Of a stretch of 64,000 bases of DNA, positions 15,928 to 24,166 are shown piece after piece. Under the pieces are notes generated by a model. That model saw only the letters and a list, made by a program, of their open reading frames with translations, made no database searches and was not told the origin of the DNA. The stretch is from JAXDMK01 sp963765955 (GTDB lineage: Bacteria > Actinomycetota > Acidimicrobiia > Acidimicrobiales > AC-14): assembly GCA_963765955.1 (NCBI GenBank), contig CAVXYA010000009.1, positions 1 through 64,000 on the forward strand, read 5' to 3'. Position numbers and translations under genes: made by a program. Position 1 is the stretch's first letter, and each line of letters begins with the position of its first letter.

Positions 15928-17049
15928 TCAGCAAATGCGCGGCAGGGGGTCCCCGACGAGCATGTCGACGATGCGGGTGCCGCCGAATCCGGTCTGCAGC
16001 ACGACGATGCCCGGGGGCTCGGCCGTGACCTCCCCGATGATGGCGGCGTCGGCCCCGTACTTGTGCGCCCTCAGGGCGGCCAGGGCGGCGTCGGCCTCCT
16101 CGGGGGGGACGACGGCGACCAGCTTGCCCTCGTTGGCGACGTACATGGGGTCGATGCCGAGGATCTCGCACGCCCCGTTGACCACGTTGCGGACGGGGAT
16201 GGCCTGCTCCATGATCCGGACGCCGACCTCGGCCTCCTTGGCCATCTCGTTGAGCACGGTGGCCACGCCGCCCCGGGTGGGGTCGCGCATGAATCGCACT
16301 CCGGGCGCCGCCTCCAGCAACTGCTCGACCATCTCGTTGAGGGGGGCGGTGTCGGAGGGGATGTCGGCCTCGAGGTTGAGCTCGCCCCGGGCGATCAGGA
16401 CGGCCACCCCGTGGTCGCCGATCTTGCCCGACACGATGATCTTGTCGCCCGGCTTGACCGACTTGGAGTCGAGGTGCACCGAGGCGGGCACCACGCCCAC
16501 GCCGGCGGTGGTGATGTAGCAGCCGTCGGCCGCCCCCTTGTTGACCACCTTGGTGTCGCCGGTGACGATCATGACCCCGGCCTCGGCCGCGGCCTCGGCC
16601 ATGTCGGCCACGATCTCCCGCAGCTCGACGATGGAGAAGCCGTCCTCCAGGACGAAGGCGGCCGAGATCCACTGGGGCCGGGCCCCCATCATCGACAGGT
16701 CGTTGACCGTGCCGCAGATGGCCAGGTGGCCGATCGACCCGCCCGGGAAGCGGCGGGGCTTGACCACGAACGAATCGGTGGAGAAGGCGATGCGCTCGCC
16801 CGACGGGAGCTCCATGACGGCCCCGTCGGACATGCCCTCGAGCGTCTTGTTGCGGAACGCCTCCAGGAACACGGCGTCGATCAGCGCCGCCGACGCCTTG
16901 CCCCCGGCGCCGTGGGCCGAGTTGATGAACTCGTCCTTCAGCTTCGGGCGGCGCTTGCGGAACTCCTCGATGCGCTGCATGACCTGCTCTTCACGGTCAC
17001 CGCCGCCCTGCTCGCCCGCCGTCGGGTCGGTGCCGATGACGTCGGTCAT
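15928..17049 (-). CDS. hypE: Hydrogenase maturation factor HypE
   Basis: HypE dehydrates the carbamoyl group received from HypF to a thiocyanate on its C-terminal cysteine and donates cyanide to iron. The 373-residue protein ends in PRIC, the required terminal cysteine, and has the AIR-synthase/PurM fold motifs (HGAGGKAS, DSFVVKP, GDTKVV, DPTRGG). An N-terminal extension of about 45 residues is charged. It starts 4 nt after the hypD stop. Confidence 0.95.
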   Translation of the reverse strand: MTDVIGTDPTAGEQGGGDREEQVMQRIEEFRKRRPKLKDEFINSAHGAGGKASAALIDAVFLEAFRNKTLEGMSDGAVMELPSGERIAFSTDSFVVKPRRFPGGSIGHLAICGTVNDLSMMGARPQWISAAFVLEDGFSIVELREIVADMAEAAAEAGVMIVTGDTKVVNKGAADGCYITTAGVGVVPASVHLDSKSVKPGDKIIVSGKIGDHGVAVLIARGELNLEADIPSDTAPLNEMVEQLLEAAPGVRFMRDPTRGGVATVLNEMAKEAEVGVRIMEQAIPVRNVVNGACEILGIDPMYVANEGKLVAVVPPEEADAALAALRAHKYGADAAIIGEVTAEPPGIVVLQTGFGGTRIVDMLVGDPLPRIC

Positions 17050-17053
17050 GCGA

Positions 17054-18205
17054 TCAAACTCGGGCCGGGGCGTTGGCCCCGACCTTCACCGGGATCTTGG
17101 TGAAGCGGCCGTAGTTGTAATAGGCGGCGCAGGCGCCCTCGGACGACACCATGCAGGTGCCGATGGGGGTCTCCGGCGTGCAGGCGGTGCCGAACACCTT
17201 GCACTCCCACGGCTTGATGACGCCCTTGAGGACCTCGCCGCACTGGCACGCCTTGGGGTCGGCCACCCGGATGCCGGGCACCGAGAAGCGCATCTCGGCG
17301 TCGAAGTCGGCGTAGTCGGCGTTGAGCTTGAGGGCCGACTGGGAGATGAAGCCCAGCCCCCGCCACTCGAAGTGGGGGCGCAGTTCGAAGACCTCCTGGA
17401 GGATGGCCAGGGCCCGGGGGTTGCCCTCGTCGGACACGGCCCGGGTGTACTGGTTCTCGACCTCGCAGCGGCCCTCGTTGATCTGCTTGAGCAGCATCTC
17501 GATGGACTGGAGGATGTCGAGGGGCTCGAAGCCGGCGGTGACCAGGGGCAGGCCGTACTGGGCGGGCACGAACCGGTAGGGCCGGTTGCCGATGACGGTC
17601 GACACGTGGCCTGGGCCGAGGAACCCGTGGAGGCGCAGGTCGGGGGACTCCAGGATCGCCTTCAGCGGCGGGACGATCGTGACGTGGTTGCAGAACACGG
17701 AGAAGTTCTTGACGTTGCGCTGGCGGGCCTTGAGCACGGTGACCGCGGTGGAAGGGGCCGTGGTCTCGAACCCGACGGCGAAGAAGACGACCTCCTTGTC
17801 GGGGTTGGCCTCGGCGATCTTCAGGGCGTCGAGCGGGGAGTAGACCATGCGCACGTCGGCGCCCTGGGCCTTGGCCTCGAGCAGGTTCTCGCTCCCGCCG
17901 GGCACCCGCATCATGTCGCCGAAGCTGGTGAAGATCGTGTTCGGCGTCTTGGCCACGGCGACGGCGTCGTCGACCCGGCCCATGGGGATGACGCACACCG
18001 GGCAGCCGGGGCCGTGCACCAGCTCCACGGTGGGGGGCAGCACGTTCTCGATGCCGTGCTTGTAGATGGTGTGGGTGTGGCCACCGCACACCTCCATGAA
18101 CTTGAAGGGGCCGCCGTTGGGCGCACCCTCGGCCGCCCGCTCCGTGATCTTGGCGATTGCGAGCTTGGCCGCGGCCGGGTCGCGGAATTCGTCGACGTAC
18201 TTCAC
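17054..18205 (-). CDS. hypD: Hydrogenase maturation factor HypD
   Basis: HypD is the Fe-S scaffold on which, together with HypC, the Fe(CN)2CO unit is built. The 383-residue protein has the conserved CGGHTH, GPGCPVC and C-terminal Fe-S region (CQCGEVL, CxPETPIGTCMVSSEGACAA). The length is normal. It overlaps hypC by 4 nt and precedes hypE by 4 nt, giving a tight operon. Confidence 0.95.
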   Translation of the reverse strand: MKYVDEFRDPAAAKLAIAKITERAAEGAPNGGPFKFMEVCGGHTHTIYKHGIENVLPPTVELVHGPGCPVCVIPMGRVDDAVAVAKTPNTIFTSFGDMMRVPGGSENLLEAKAQGADVRMVYSPLDALKIAEANPDKEVVFFAVGFETTAPSTAVTVLKARQRNVKNFSVFCNHVTIVPPLKAILESPDLRLHGFLGPGHVSTVIGNRPYRFVPAQYGLPLVTAGFEPLDILQSIEMLLKQINEGRCEVENQYTRAVSDEGNPRALAILQEVFELRPHFEWRGLGFISQSALKLNADYADFDAEMRFSVPGIRVADPKACQCGEVLKGVIKPWECKVFGTACTPETPIGTCMVSSEGACAAYYNYGRFTKIPVKVGANAPARV

Positions 18206-18480
18206 AGCTGGGCCTCCTGCTTGAAATCGGTCATTTCCTGCTCGTAGACGTCGCCCAGGCCCCGCATGTACTGGAGGGTCTCGGCCGCTTCCTGCTCACC
18301 GATCTTGCTCATGGCGAAGCCGACATGGATGAGGACCCAGTCGCCGACCTCGACCGTGCCGCCTTCACCGCTGACCAGGCGGATGTTGATCTCGCGGCGC
18401 ACGCCGTCGACGTCGACGATGGCGCGGTGCTCGGCCAGGTCGACGATCTCGACCAGCTGGCCGGGGATGCCTAGGCACAT
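18202..18480 (-). CDS. hypC: Hydrogenase assembly chaperone HypC
   Basis: The 92-residue protein begins MCLGIPGQ, the hallmark of HypC with the essential Cys2 that binds iron and the hydrogenase large subunit precursor. The VGDWVLIHVGFAMSKI segment is also typical. It is the first gene of hypCDEF, with a 4-nt overlap to hypD. HypA, HypB and hydrogenase structural genes are not in the window. Confidence 0.94.
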   Translation of the reverse strand: MCLGIPGQLVEIVDLAEHRAIVDVDGVRREINIRLVSGEGGTVEVGDWVLIHVGFAMSKIGEQEAAETLQYMRGLGDVYEQEMTDFKQEAQL

Positions 18481-18677
18481 AAGAACAGTCCTTCCGTACG
18501 ACTTCGTTCATTCTCGCGCCAGGGCTGTCCCGGCACGACATTCGTCACCGATCCGACCCGGCAGCGCTTCTCCGATCGGACGGTCGGCCCAGGATACGTC
18601 GGTCGTGACGCTATGCCTATAAGGACTCGCCACCTATACCGACCCGACCACAACCGTCGCCCTTGCCGGAGAAGGCG

Positions 18678-19103
18678 TCAGGGGATGATCTCCAGGCCGT
18701 CCTGGCGGGACGGCGAGGCCTGGTCGCCGACCTCGTTGTCGTCGACGATCCGGTCGTAGCGGGCCAGATAGGCGGACAGGTAGCGCCGCCCCTCCCGCAG
18801 GGCACCGGCCCAGGCGTGCAGCCACTCGACGCCCTCCTCGGTGAGCCGGTAGCTGCGCCGGGCGGGGCCGGCGGTGGAGTGCTCCCACCAGGAGGCGACC
18901 AGGCCGTCCTGCTCCATGACCCGCAGGGCCCGGTAGAGCCCGCCGGGGTCGACATTTCGCAGACCGAGCTGAGCGATCTGCTCGAGGAGGTCGTAGCCGT
19001 GGGCCGGGGTCTCGGCGATGAGCAGCAGGAGGCTGGCCCGCAGGTAGTTGCGGGGCAGGCCCCCCTGGGGCTCCTCGGTGGCGGTACGTGCCGGCTGCCT
19101 CAT
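18678..19103 (-). CDS. PadR family transcriptional regulator
   Basis: A 141-residue winged-helix protein. Residues 22-95 have the PadR pattern: LRASLLLLIAETPAHGYDLLEQI, then GGLYRALRVMEQDGLVAS, then RRSYRLTEEG, followed by a C-terminal helix for dimerisation. PadR proteins usually repress genes beside them. Start ATG 19103 fits the family; the longer reading to 19373 has non-coding composition. It lies 197 nt upstream of hypC in the same direction, so it could control hyp, itself or the membrane cassette on the other side. Confidence 0.85.
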   Translation of the reverse strand: MRQPARTATEEPQGGLPRNYLRASLLLLIAETPAHGYDLLEQIAQLGLRNVDPGGLYRALRVMEQDGLVASWWEHSTAGPARRSYRLTEEGVEWLHAWAGALREGRRYLSAYLARYDRIVDDNEVGDQASPSRQDGLEIIP

Positions 19104-19364
19104 GCCGCCTGCCTCGTGACGGGATGCCTCGTGACGGGGTGGCGAGTGATGGGTTGGACGGGGCTGACCGCCCACATCCACGGCTGCATCCGTCGTGCTC
19201 GGCGCCGGCGCTCCGGCGACCGTGCCCCGCCGGGCGGTGGACCGACCGTCTCGTACAACACGCCTCCAGACTGTGAACGGCACACGATGAACGGGTACCG
19301 GCGGATGTCGGCTATCGCCTCTCCCTCCCGACGGGGAGCGATCTCTCGTCCAGCCACGACCAGA

Positions 19365-19383
19365 TAGGTGCATTGTACACCTA
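19365..19383. promoter_or_regulatory. Dyad operator candidate overlapping a minus-strand -10 box
   Basis: TAGGTGCA-TTG-TACACCTA is a 19-bp imperfect dyad (7 of 8 arm positions match). Its centre reads TACAAT on the minus strand, a good -10 box pointing at PadR about 260 nt downstream. A half-like CACCTATA lies at 18631-18638 upstream of hypC. PadR autorepression is an inference. The surrounding gap (19104-19700) holds short tandem GCCTCGTGACGGG copies near 19113-19140 and a GC palindrome near 19450, and no gene. Confidence 0.4.
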
Positions 19384-19566
19384 GCAGCGGTGGAAAAACG
19401 GGGGGTCTTTCCACCGGCGTTCCCCAGGCAGGTCGGGGGGAGGGGTCCCCCGCCGGGGGCCCCGGCGGACCCGCAGAGTGACCGGCGGGGCCGCCATCAC
19501 CGGCGGGCGACCAGCAACGGGCCACTGACCGTGGCGGAATTGAACGCCGAGAGCGCAAAGAAGGTG

Positions 19567-19595
19567 TTGCACCGGACAGGGCCGTGTCGTACAGT
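19567..19595 (+). promoter_or_regulatory. Putative promoter of the three-gene membrane cassette
   Basis: TTGCAC (19567-19572) and TACAGT (19590-19595) are separated by 17 nt, a good housekeeping-type promoter. It implies a leader of about 100 nt before ATG 19701. Confidence 0.5.
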
Positions 19596-19700
19596 CCCCG
19601 TCACATCCGTGGTATCCGTTCGGGGTCTACGACACTCGCCGCACTCTCGTCGCTGCAGCGCTGCCGCTGGTCCCCGGCCCACACGACTCAGGGGGAAAGT

Positions 19701-20243
19701 ATGACCAAGCGGTGGAGGTCAGCCGCCGACGAACGGGGACAGGCCACGTTCTCGCTCATCATCGTTCTTGTGGTGGTGGCGATCGCTGTGGTTCTGCTCC
19801 AGCGGACGGCGTCGACCGCAGAGAGCATCAACGACAAGGCCGGGAACATCTCGAGTTCGGCCACCGGGATCAACGAGAGCACCAAGGCCGTGCTCAAGCT
19901 GGGCACGACCAACGATCTGGCCGGATCGATCCTGAACACGGCCCAGCCGCTCGAGGGTGCGCTGAACGAGGTGATCCGCCTGGCCCAGTCGATTGACGGC
20001 CTGGCCACCTCGATCAACGGCTCGGCGGAGACCATCAACGGCACCGCCACCCAGATCAACGGCACGGCGTCGACGATCCTGAACACCGCCCGTCACATCA
20101 ACGACGGCGTTGCTCAGATCAACACGAACCTCGACACGACCCTGGCCGTGGCGGCCGAGATCAAGGCCGACACCCAGAACATCAAGGACGCTGCCGCCCG
20201 CACCACGACCCTGGCCGCCGGCATCAACGGCGCCCTCCCGTAA
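19701..20243 (+). CDS. Cassette protein 1: single-pass membrane protein with ING-rich coiled-coil
   Basis: The 180-residue protein has one N-terminal membrane helix (about 18-36, FSLIIVLVVVAIAVVLL) and then a long helical, probably extracytoplasmic region. This is built from short repeats such as SINGSAETINGTATQINGTA, with Ile at heptad spacing, suggesting a coiled coil. Not a family I recognise; it faintly recalls the helical region of MCE proteins or chemoreceptor ectodomains. GGGGGAAAG provides the ribosome site. The next gene starts 15 nt later. Confidence 0.7.
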   Translation: MTKRWRSAADERGQATFSLIIVLVVVAIAVVLLQRTASTAESINDKAGNISSSATGINESTKAVLKLGTTNDLAGSILNTAQPLEGALNEVIRLAQSIDGLATSINGSAETINGTATQINGTASTILNTARHINDGVAQINTNLDTTLAVAAEIKADTQNIKDAAARTTTLAAGINGALP

Positions 20244-20258
20244 AGAAAGGAGCGAGAC

Positions 20259-20974
20259 ATGACATCAACAATGGCAGCGCGCCGCTCACGTAGCGCATCC
20301 TCACCCGCTCCTAGGCCTGCGGGCGACCAGACCACATTCCTCTCCCGGTGGCTCAAGGTGTGGGTGATCCTGCTCACCGTGGTCACCCTGGTGGTCGTGG
20401 TGTACCTGGTGATCATCACCAACTCCCTGGCCAACATCAACGGCAACCTGGCCACCGCGGACCGGGCTGTCAGTGGTGCGGGAGCCGACGTCACGTCCCT
20501 TCCGAACCAGGTCGACCGCATCAACGGCGCCCTCACCGGCATCGACGAGGCCCTCAAGCCCATCCCCGGACAGGCCGGCGAGATCGTCACCGTCCTGACG
20601 TCGATCAACGACAAGCTCACCAACGTCGACGGCGCCCTGCAGACCATCGCCGGCACGCTGGTGACCGTCCTGAACTCGGCGAACGGCATCAGCACCACGC
20701 TGATCGACGCCGACGACCCGGGTGACCGCCTGGGCGTCCAGAACATCCACCACCGGGTGGCCGCGCATCAACGGCCGTGGCTCGCGCTTCGCGGGTCGGC
20801 GGCGGCGGCGGTGCTGGACCGTTCGCCACGGGTGGGAACCTGAGCGCAGCCGAGGCCGACGCCCAGGCCATCGCCGAGGCCCTCCCCGCCATCAACGCCA
20901 GCCTCACCGGCGTCTGTAACTCGCCGGTCCTGCAAGTGACTGGCCTGTTGGGCGGGTCGGGGTGCTCCGCATGA
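20259..20974 (+). CDS. Cassette protein 2: related membrane coiled-coil protein, frameshifted
   Basis: The N-terminal 148 residues read through a basic cytoplasmic start, one membrane helix (WVILLTVVTLVVVVYLVII) and an ING-type helical region. Near 20760-20800 the frame breaks twice. The continuation (GGGGGAGPFATGGNLSAAEA) matches the layout of cassette protein 3, including a C-terminal part with two cysteines (GVCNSP, GGSGC). The stop at 20972-20974 overlaps the start of gene 3 (ATGA). The breaks lie in a run of GGC triplets and are probably sequence errors. Function unknown. Confidence 0.6.
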
Positions 20975-21567
20975 GCTCGGGCGGCGGAAGCCGCATGAGG
21001 GGGCAGACCGGCATCGTCGGCCTCAACCTGGCCCTCACGATCGCCTTCGCCTTGTTCGCCGTGATCCAGCTGTCCAGGGTCACCCTGGCGGCGAAGCAGA
21101 TCGACGACCGGGTGGAGCAGATCACCACCGATGTCGGCCCGGGCTCCAACGTCTCTCAGCTCGACGAGACGGCGAAGCTCAACGACGTCGCCCAGAAGGC
21201 CGAGGACATCCTCAAGGCCGCTCAGCCCCTCTCGGGGCAGGCCCAGACGATCCTCGACACGGTGAAGAGCGTCGACGCCACGGCGTCGAACATCCTCACC
21301 AACGCCGAAGCCATCAACGGCACGGCCCAGGGCATCAACTCCAGGCTCGTCGAACTGCTTCCGGTCGTGAACTCGATTCGCGGCTCCGGAGGCAAGGGTG
21401 GCGGTGGCGTCGAAGCCATCAACATCCGGGCCCAGGAGGCCTTCGGACCGGTCGGCGGCATTCGGGATGACCTGGGTGCGACCCTGGGAGGCGCCCAGTC
21501 GATCCGGACGAACGCCGCTCAGATCTGTGCCTCCAGCATCCTGGCTGCTGTGGGGTGCACCCCCTAA
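20971..21567 (+). CDS. Cassette protein 3: related membrane coiled-coil protein with glycine-rich hinge
   Basis: The 198-residue protein repeats the plan of the two genes before it: a short start, one membrane helix (about 17-35), a helical region (DILKAAQPLSGQAQTILDTV, AINGTAQGINSRL), then a Gly-rich hinge (GSGGKGGGG), a second helical part and a C-terminal cysteine pair (QICASS, AVGC). It starts in a 4-nt overlap with gene 2. A very strong hairpin ends the unit. The three paralogues side by side suggest a hetero-oligomer at the membrane; no known system matches. Confidence 0.68.
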   Translation: MSSGGGSRMRGQTGIVGLNLALTIAFALFAVIQLSRVTLAAKQIDDRVEQITTDVGPGSNVSQLDETAKLNDVAQKAEDILKAAQPLSGQAQTILDTVKSVDATASNILTNAEAINGTAQGINSRLVELLPVVNSIRGSGGKGGGGVEAINIRAQEAFGPVGGIRDDLGATLGGAQSIRTNAAQICASSILAAVGCTP

Positions 21568-21616
21568 GTAGCCGCTGGAGCTCCCATTTCGGGAGGCAGA
21601 ACGAAGCAAGGTACGA

Positions 21617-21648
21617 ACGAGGGCCCGGGGGCAACCCCGGGCCCTCGT
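21617..21648 (+). terminator. Strong intrinsic terminator after the membrane cassette
   Basis: ACGAGGGCCCGGGG and CCCCGGGCCCTCGT pair perfectly over 14 bp around a GCAA tetraloop, followed by GTTTTG. It lies 50 nt after the last cassette stop. Confidence 0.85.
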
Positions 21649-21826
21649 GTTTTGGGTGGAGGCGCGGGCCGGCGGCTACCTACCCGGCTGCGGGGCCGGA
21701 GAGGAAGGCGGCCGGTGCCGCTCCCGCTTCCTGCTTCCGCTCCGAGGGACGACTGGCGGGCCGGCCCCGTCATCAAGCGTCACACCACTCCTCGAAACTC
21801 CTGCGCCCTCGACGGGATGGAGGCGC

Positions 21827-23076
21827 TCAGCCGGCCGGCGGGGGGGCGGCCGTGGTCTCGGTCGGGGCGGGGCCGGTGTCGGGGCGGGTCTGGAGGCTGG
21901 CCGCGATCTGGTCGAAGACCCCGCTCAGCCGGCTGAAGCCGTCCGACGGGAGGGCCTGGAAGACCAGCGTGTACATGTTGCGGCCCCGGAACAGGAAGTA
22001 ATGGGCGTGCGCGCCCTCCGCCCCGGTCTCCCCGTCGATGAACGTGTAGAGGTAGTAGTACCCCGGCATCCCGTTGAGGGTGATCGCCTGCTGCTTCAGG
22101 ATGACGCGCCGTCGGGTTGAGGCCGACGATGCCGTCGGTGAAAGCCTTGACGTTCTCCAGGTTCTCGGCCGTCGTGGGGACCTCGGTGCGTTGCAGCAAC
22201 CGGACGGAGACGCGCGTCCCCGCCGCCGGCGTCGAGGGCCATGCCGCCCCCGTCGCCCACCGGCATGAACGTCCACGCCTTCGGGTGTTTGATGGAGAAC
22301 CCTTCGGCGTCGTTGGTGTAGGTGGTGAAGTCCGCCTCCGGGAGGGTGGTGCCGGGTGCCTCCGGGTCGATCGTCGTGGACGTGACGCTCGGCGCGCCGG
22401 TGGCGCCGGTGCCGGCCTCGCCTGATGGGCGGAGCACGAAGGCATACACGATCAGGCTCACCACCGCCACGGTGAGCACCGACAGGAGGACCACCATGGT
22501 GTTCTGCGACGGGCCCCGGGGCGCGGGAGGGCCGGCAGGGCGAGACGGTCTCGGACGGGGACGGGTCGCCGGCCCGGGTCGGGAACCGGCCTGTCGGTCG
22601 CCGCGAGCGCGTTCGCCGGATCGAGCCCTGGTCGGCGGGGCCGCGGCGGTGTCCGCTCGACCGGCGGAACGGCCGCCGCTCGAGGAACCCGCGCCCGCCG
22701 GGCTCTCCGCGACCGTGGGACTCCCGCCTGCTCGTCGCGCCGTGTCCCCCCCGCCCGTGTTGCGGCTGGAGGACGGGCGGGCGGCCGGGTTGCGGCTGGA
22801 GGACGGCCGGCCGGCGGCGGGGCGTCCACTGCTGGCCCGGCTGGCCGCTGACCGGCTGGCGGCGGGCCTGCCGGCCGCGGAACGGCTGCTCGCGGCCCGT
22901 CTGGCGGCGGCCCGGCTGGCGGCGGCCCCGCTGCCGGCGGCCTGGTTGCCGGCGGCGCGGCTGCCGGCGGCGCGGCTGCCGGAGGCGCCGGACCGAGCCC
23001 GGGCGGCGGGCCGCGGTCGGGGCGACCGGGGGCGACGATCGTCGGCCGGCGGTGGGTCGAGCGGGCTGTCGCCCAT
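21827..23076 (-). CDS. Ser/Ala/Arg-rich membrane protein with PsbP/LpqN-like outer domain, frameshifted
   Basis: The protein begins with about 190 disordered residues rich in Ser, Ala, Arg and Pro with repeats (SRAAGSRAAGNQAAG). One membrane helix follows (VVLLSVLTVAVVSLIVYAFVL) and then an outer domain starting DAEGFSIKHPKAWTFMPV, the opening of PsbP/DUF1795-like folds. Two frame changes (about 22220 and 22110) are needed to read on through RVSVRLLQRTEVPTTAENL and ILKQQAITLNGMPGYYYLY to the stop at 21827. Lipid or ligand binding is a guess from the fold. It diverges from the HAD gene. Confidence 0.6.
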
Positions 23077-23206
23077 GGCGGTGTCTCCTTCGAACGGCGG
23101 TGGTGGCGAACGGACCAGGCCCGTGCCCCCAGGGTGAGACCGGACCGACGGGTCCCGGCATTGTCACGGCGGGTGGCTCCAACTGGTGAAGCCCGACCGA
23201 ATGACG

Positions 23207-23236
23207 TTGACCGTCTCTCTTGCCCAACCTTATTGT
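23207..23236 (+). promoter_or_regulatory. Promoter of the HAD phosphatase gene
   Basis: TTGACC (23207-23212), an 18-nt spacer and TATTGT (23231-23236). The expected transcript start near 23243 excludes the upstream ATG at 23186 as the gene start. Confidence 0.55.
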
Positions 23237-23284
23237 GGCAGCGCCGTGGGTGATCGGCCGGTCGCCGGCCAGCAGCGAGACGCC

Positions 23285-24034
23285 GTGCCCGACGGACTGT
23301 CGGCCGTGGTCTTCGACGTCGACGGCACCCTCGTCGACAGCGAACGCGACGGGCACCGGGTGGCGTTCAACCGGGCCTTCGCCGATTTCGACCTGCCCTA
23401 CCGGTGGGACGAGGATCTCTACGGCCGCCTCCTGCGGGTGACGGGCGGCCAGCGCCGCATCGACACCTACCTGGCCGAGCAGGGGGTTCCGGAGGACGAG
23501 CGCCAGCGGCTGGCGCCGGCCCTCCACCGCCACAAGACCGACCTCCTCAAGGCGATGGTGGCCGAGGGGAAGCTCGCGCTGCGGCCCGGCGTCGCCCGGC
23601 TGCTGGAGGAGCTGACCGATCGCGGCTGCCGCCTGGCCGTGGCCACCACCGGCAGCCGGGGCTGGGTCGACCAGCTCCTCGAACGGGTGCTGCCCCGGTT
23701 CGCGTTCGACGTGGTGGTGACGGGCGACGAGGTGGCCGAGCGCAAGCCTGATCCCGAGGCGTTCGTCACCGCCCTCGAGCGGCTGGGCCAGGGCCCAGCA
23801 ACCAGCATGGCGGTGGAGGACTCTCACGAGGGTCTGGTGGCGGCCAAGGCCGCCGGGCTGGCCTGTGTGGTCGTCACCAACGGCTATACGGCCGACCACG
23901 ACCTGTCGACGGCCGACCTGGTGCTCGACGGCTTCGGCGAGCCCGGCCAACCGGCCCGGGTGGTTGCCGACCCTCACGACACCGGGTGCACCGGTGTCCT
24001 CGATGCCGACGTCCTCGAACGCCTGACCGCCTGA
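23285..24034 (+). CDS. HAD-superfamily phosphatase, CbbY/GPH-like
   Basis: The 249-residue protein has all four HAD motifs: AVVFDVDGTL near residue 8 (nucleophile Asp and acid/base Asp), the Thr motif in VATTGS, a lysine in ERKPDPEAF, and the metal-binding VEDSHEGL. A helical cap lies between the first two motifs, as in CbbY, beta-phosphoglucomutase and phosphoglycolate phosphatase proteins. The substrate is a small phosphorylated compound, unspecified. GTG 23285 is preferred because the domain starts there; GTG 23246, next to the predicted transcript start, would give a leaderless longer form. Confidence 0.82.
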   Translation: MPDGLSAVVFDVDGTLVDSERDGHRVAFNRAFADFDLPYRWDEDLYGRLLRVTGGQRRIDTYLAEQGVPEDERQRLAPALHRHKTDLLKAMVAEGKLALRPGVARLLEELTDRGCRLAVATTGSRGWVDQLLERVLPRFAFDVVVTGDEVAERKPDPEAFVTALERLGQGPATSMAVEDSHEGLVAAKAAGLACVVVTNGYTADHDLSTADLVLDGFGEPGQPARVVADPHDTGCTGVLDADVLERLTA

Positions 24035-24048
24035 GGGGGGAAGGGGGC

Positions 24049-24078
24049 GGGAAGGGGCCCCTTGTGGAACCCCTTCCC
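24049..24078 (+). terminator. Hairpin after the HAD gene
   Basis: GGGAAGGGG and CCCCTTCCC form a 9-bp stem around a 12-nt loop, 14 nt after the stop codon. Confidence 0.5.
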
Positions 24079-24166
24079 GGGAGGGGGGTTTCACACCGCG
24101 TCACGGTGCGCTCCAAGTCCTACCCGGCCCTGACCGGGGGCTAACCGGGTTCGACGCAGTTTCGCG

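Noticed and set aside
21827..24094. A 755-codon minus-strand frame covering the HAD gene and its neighbour
   Set aside because: Its first half is antisense to the HAD phosphatase. Only its last part is real, as the third segment of the frameshifted membrane protein.
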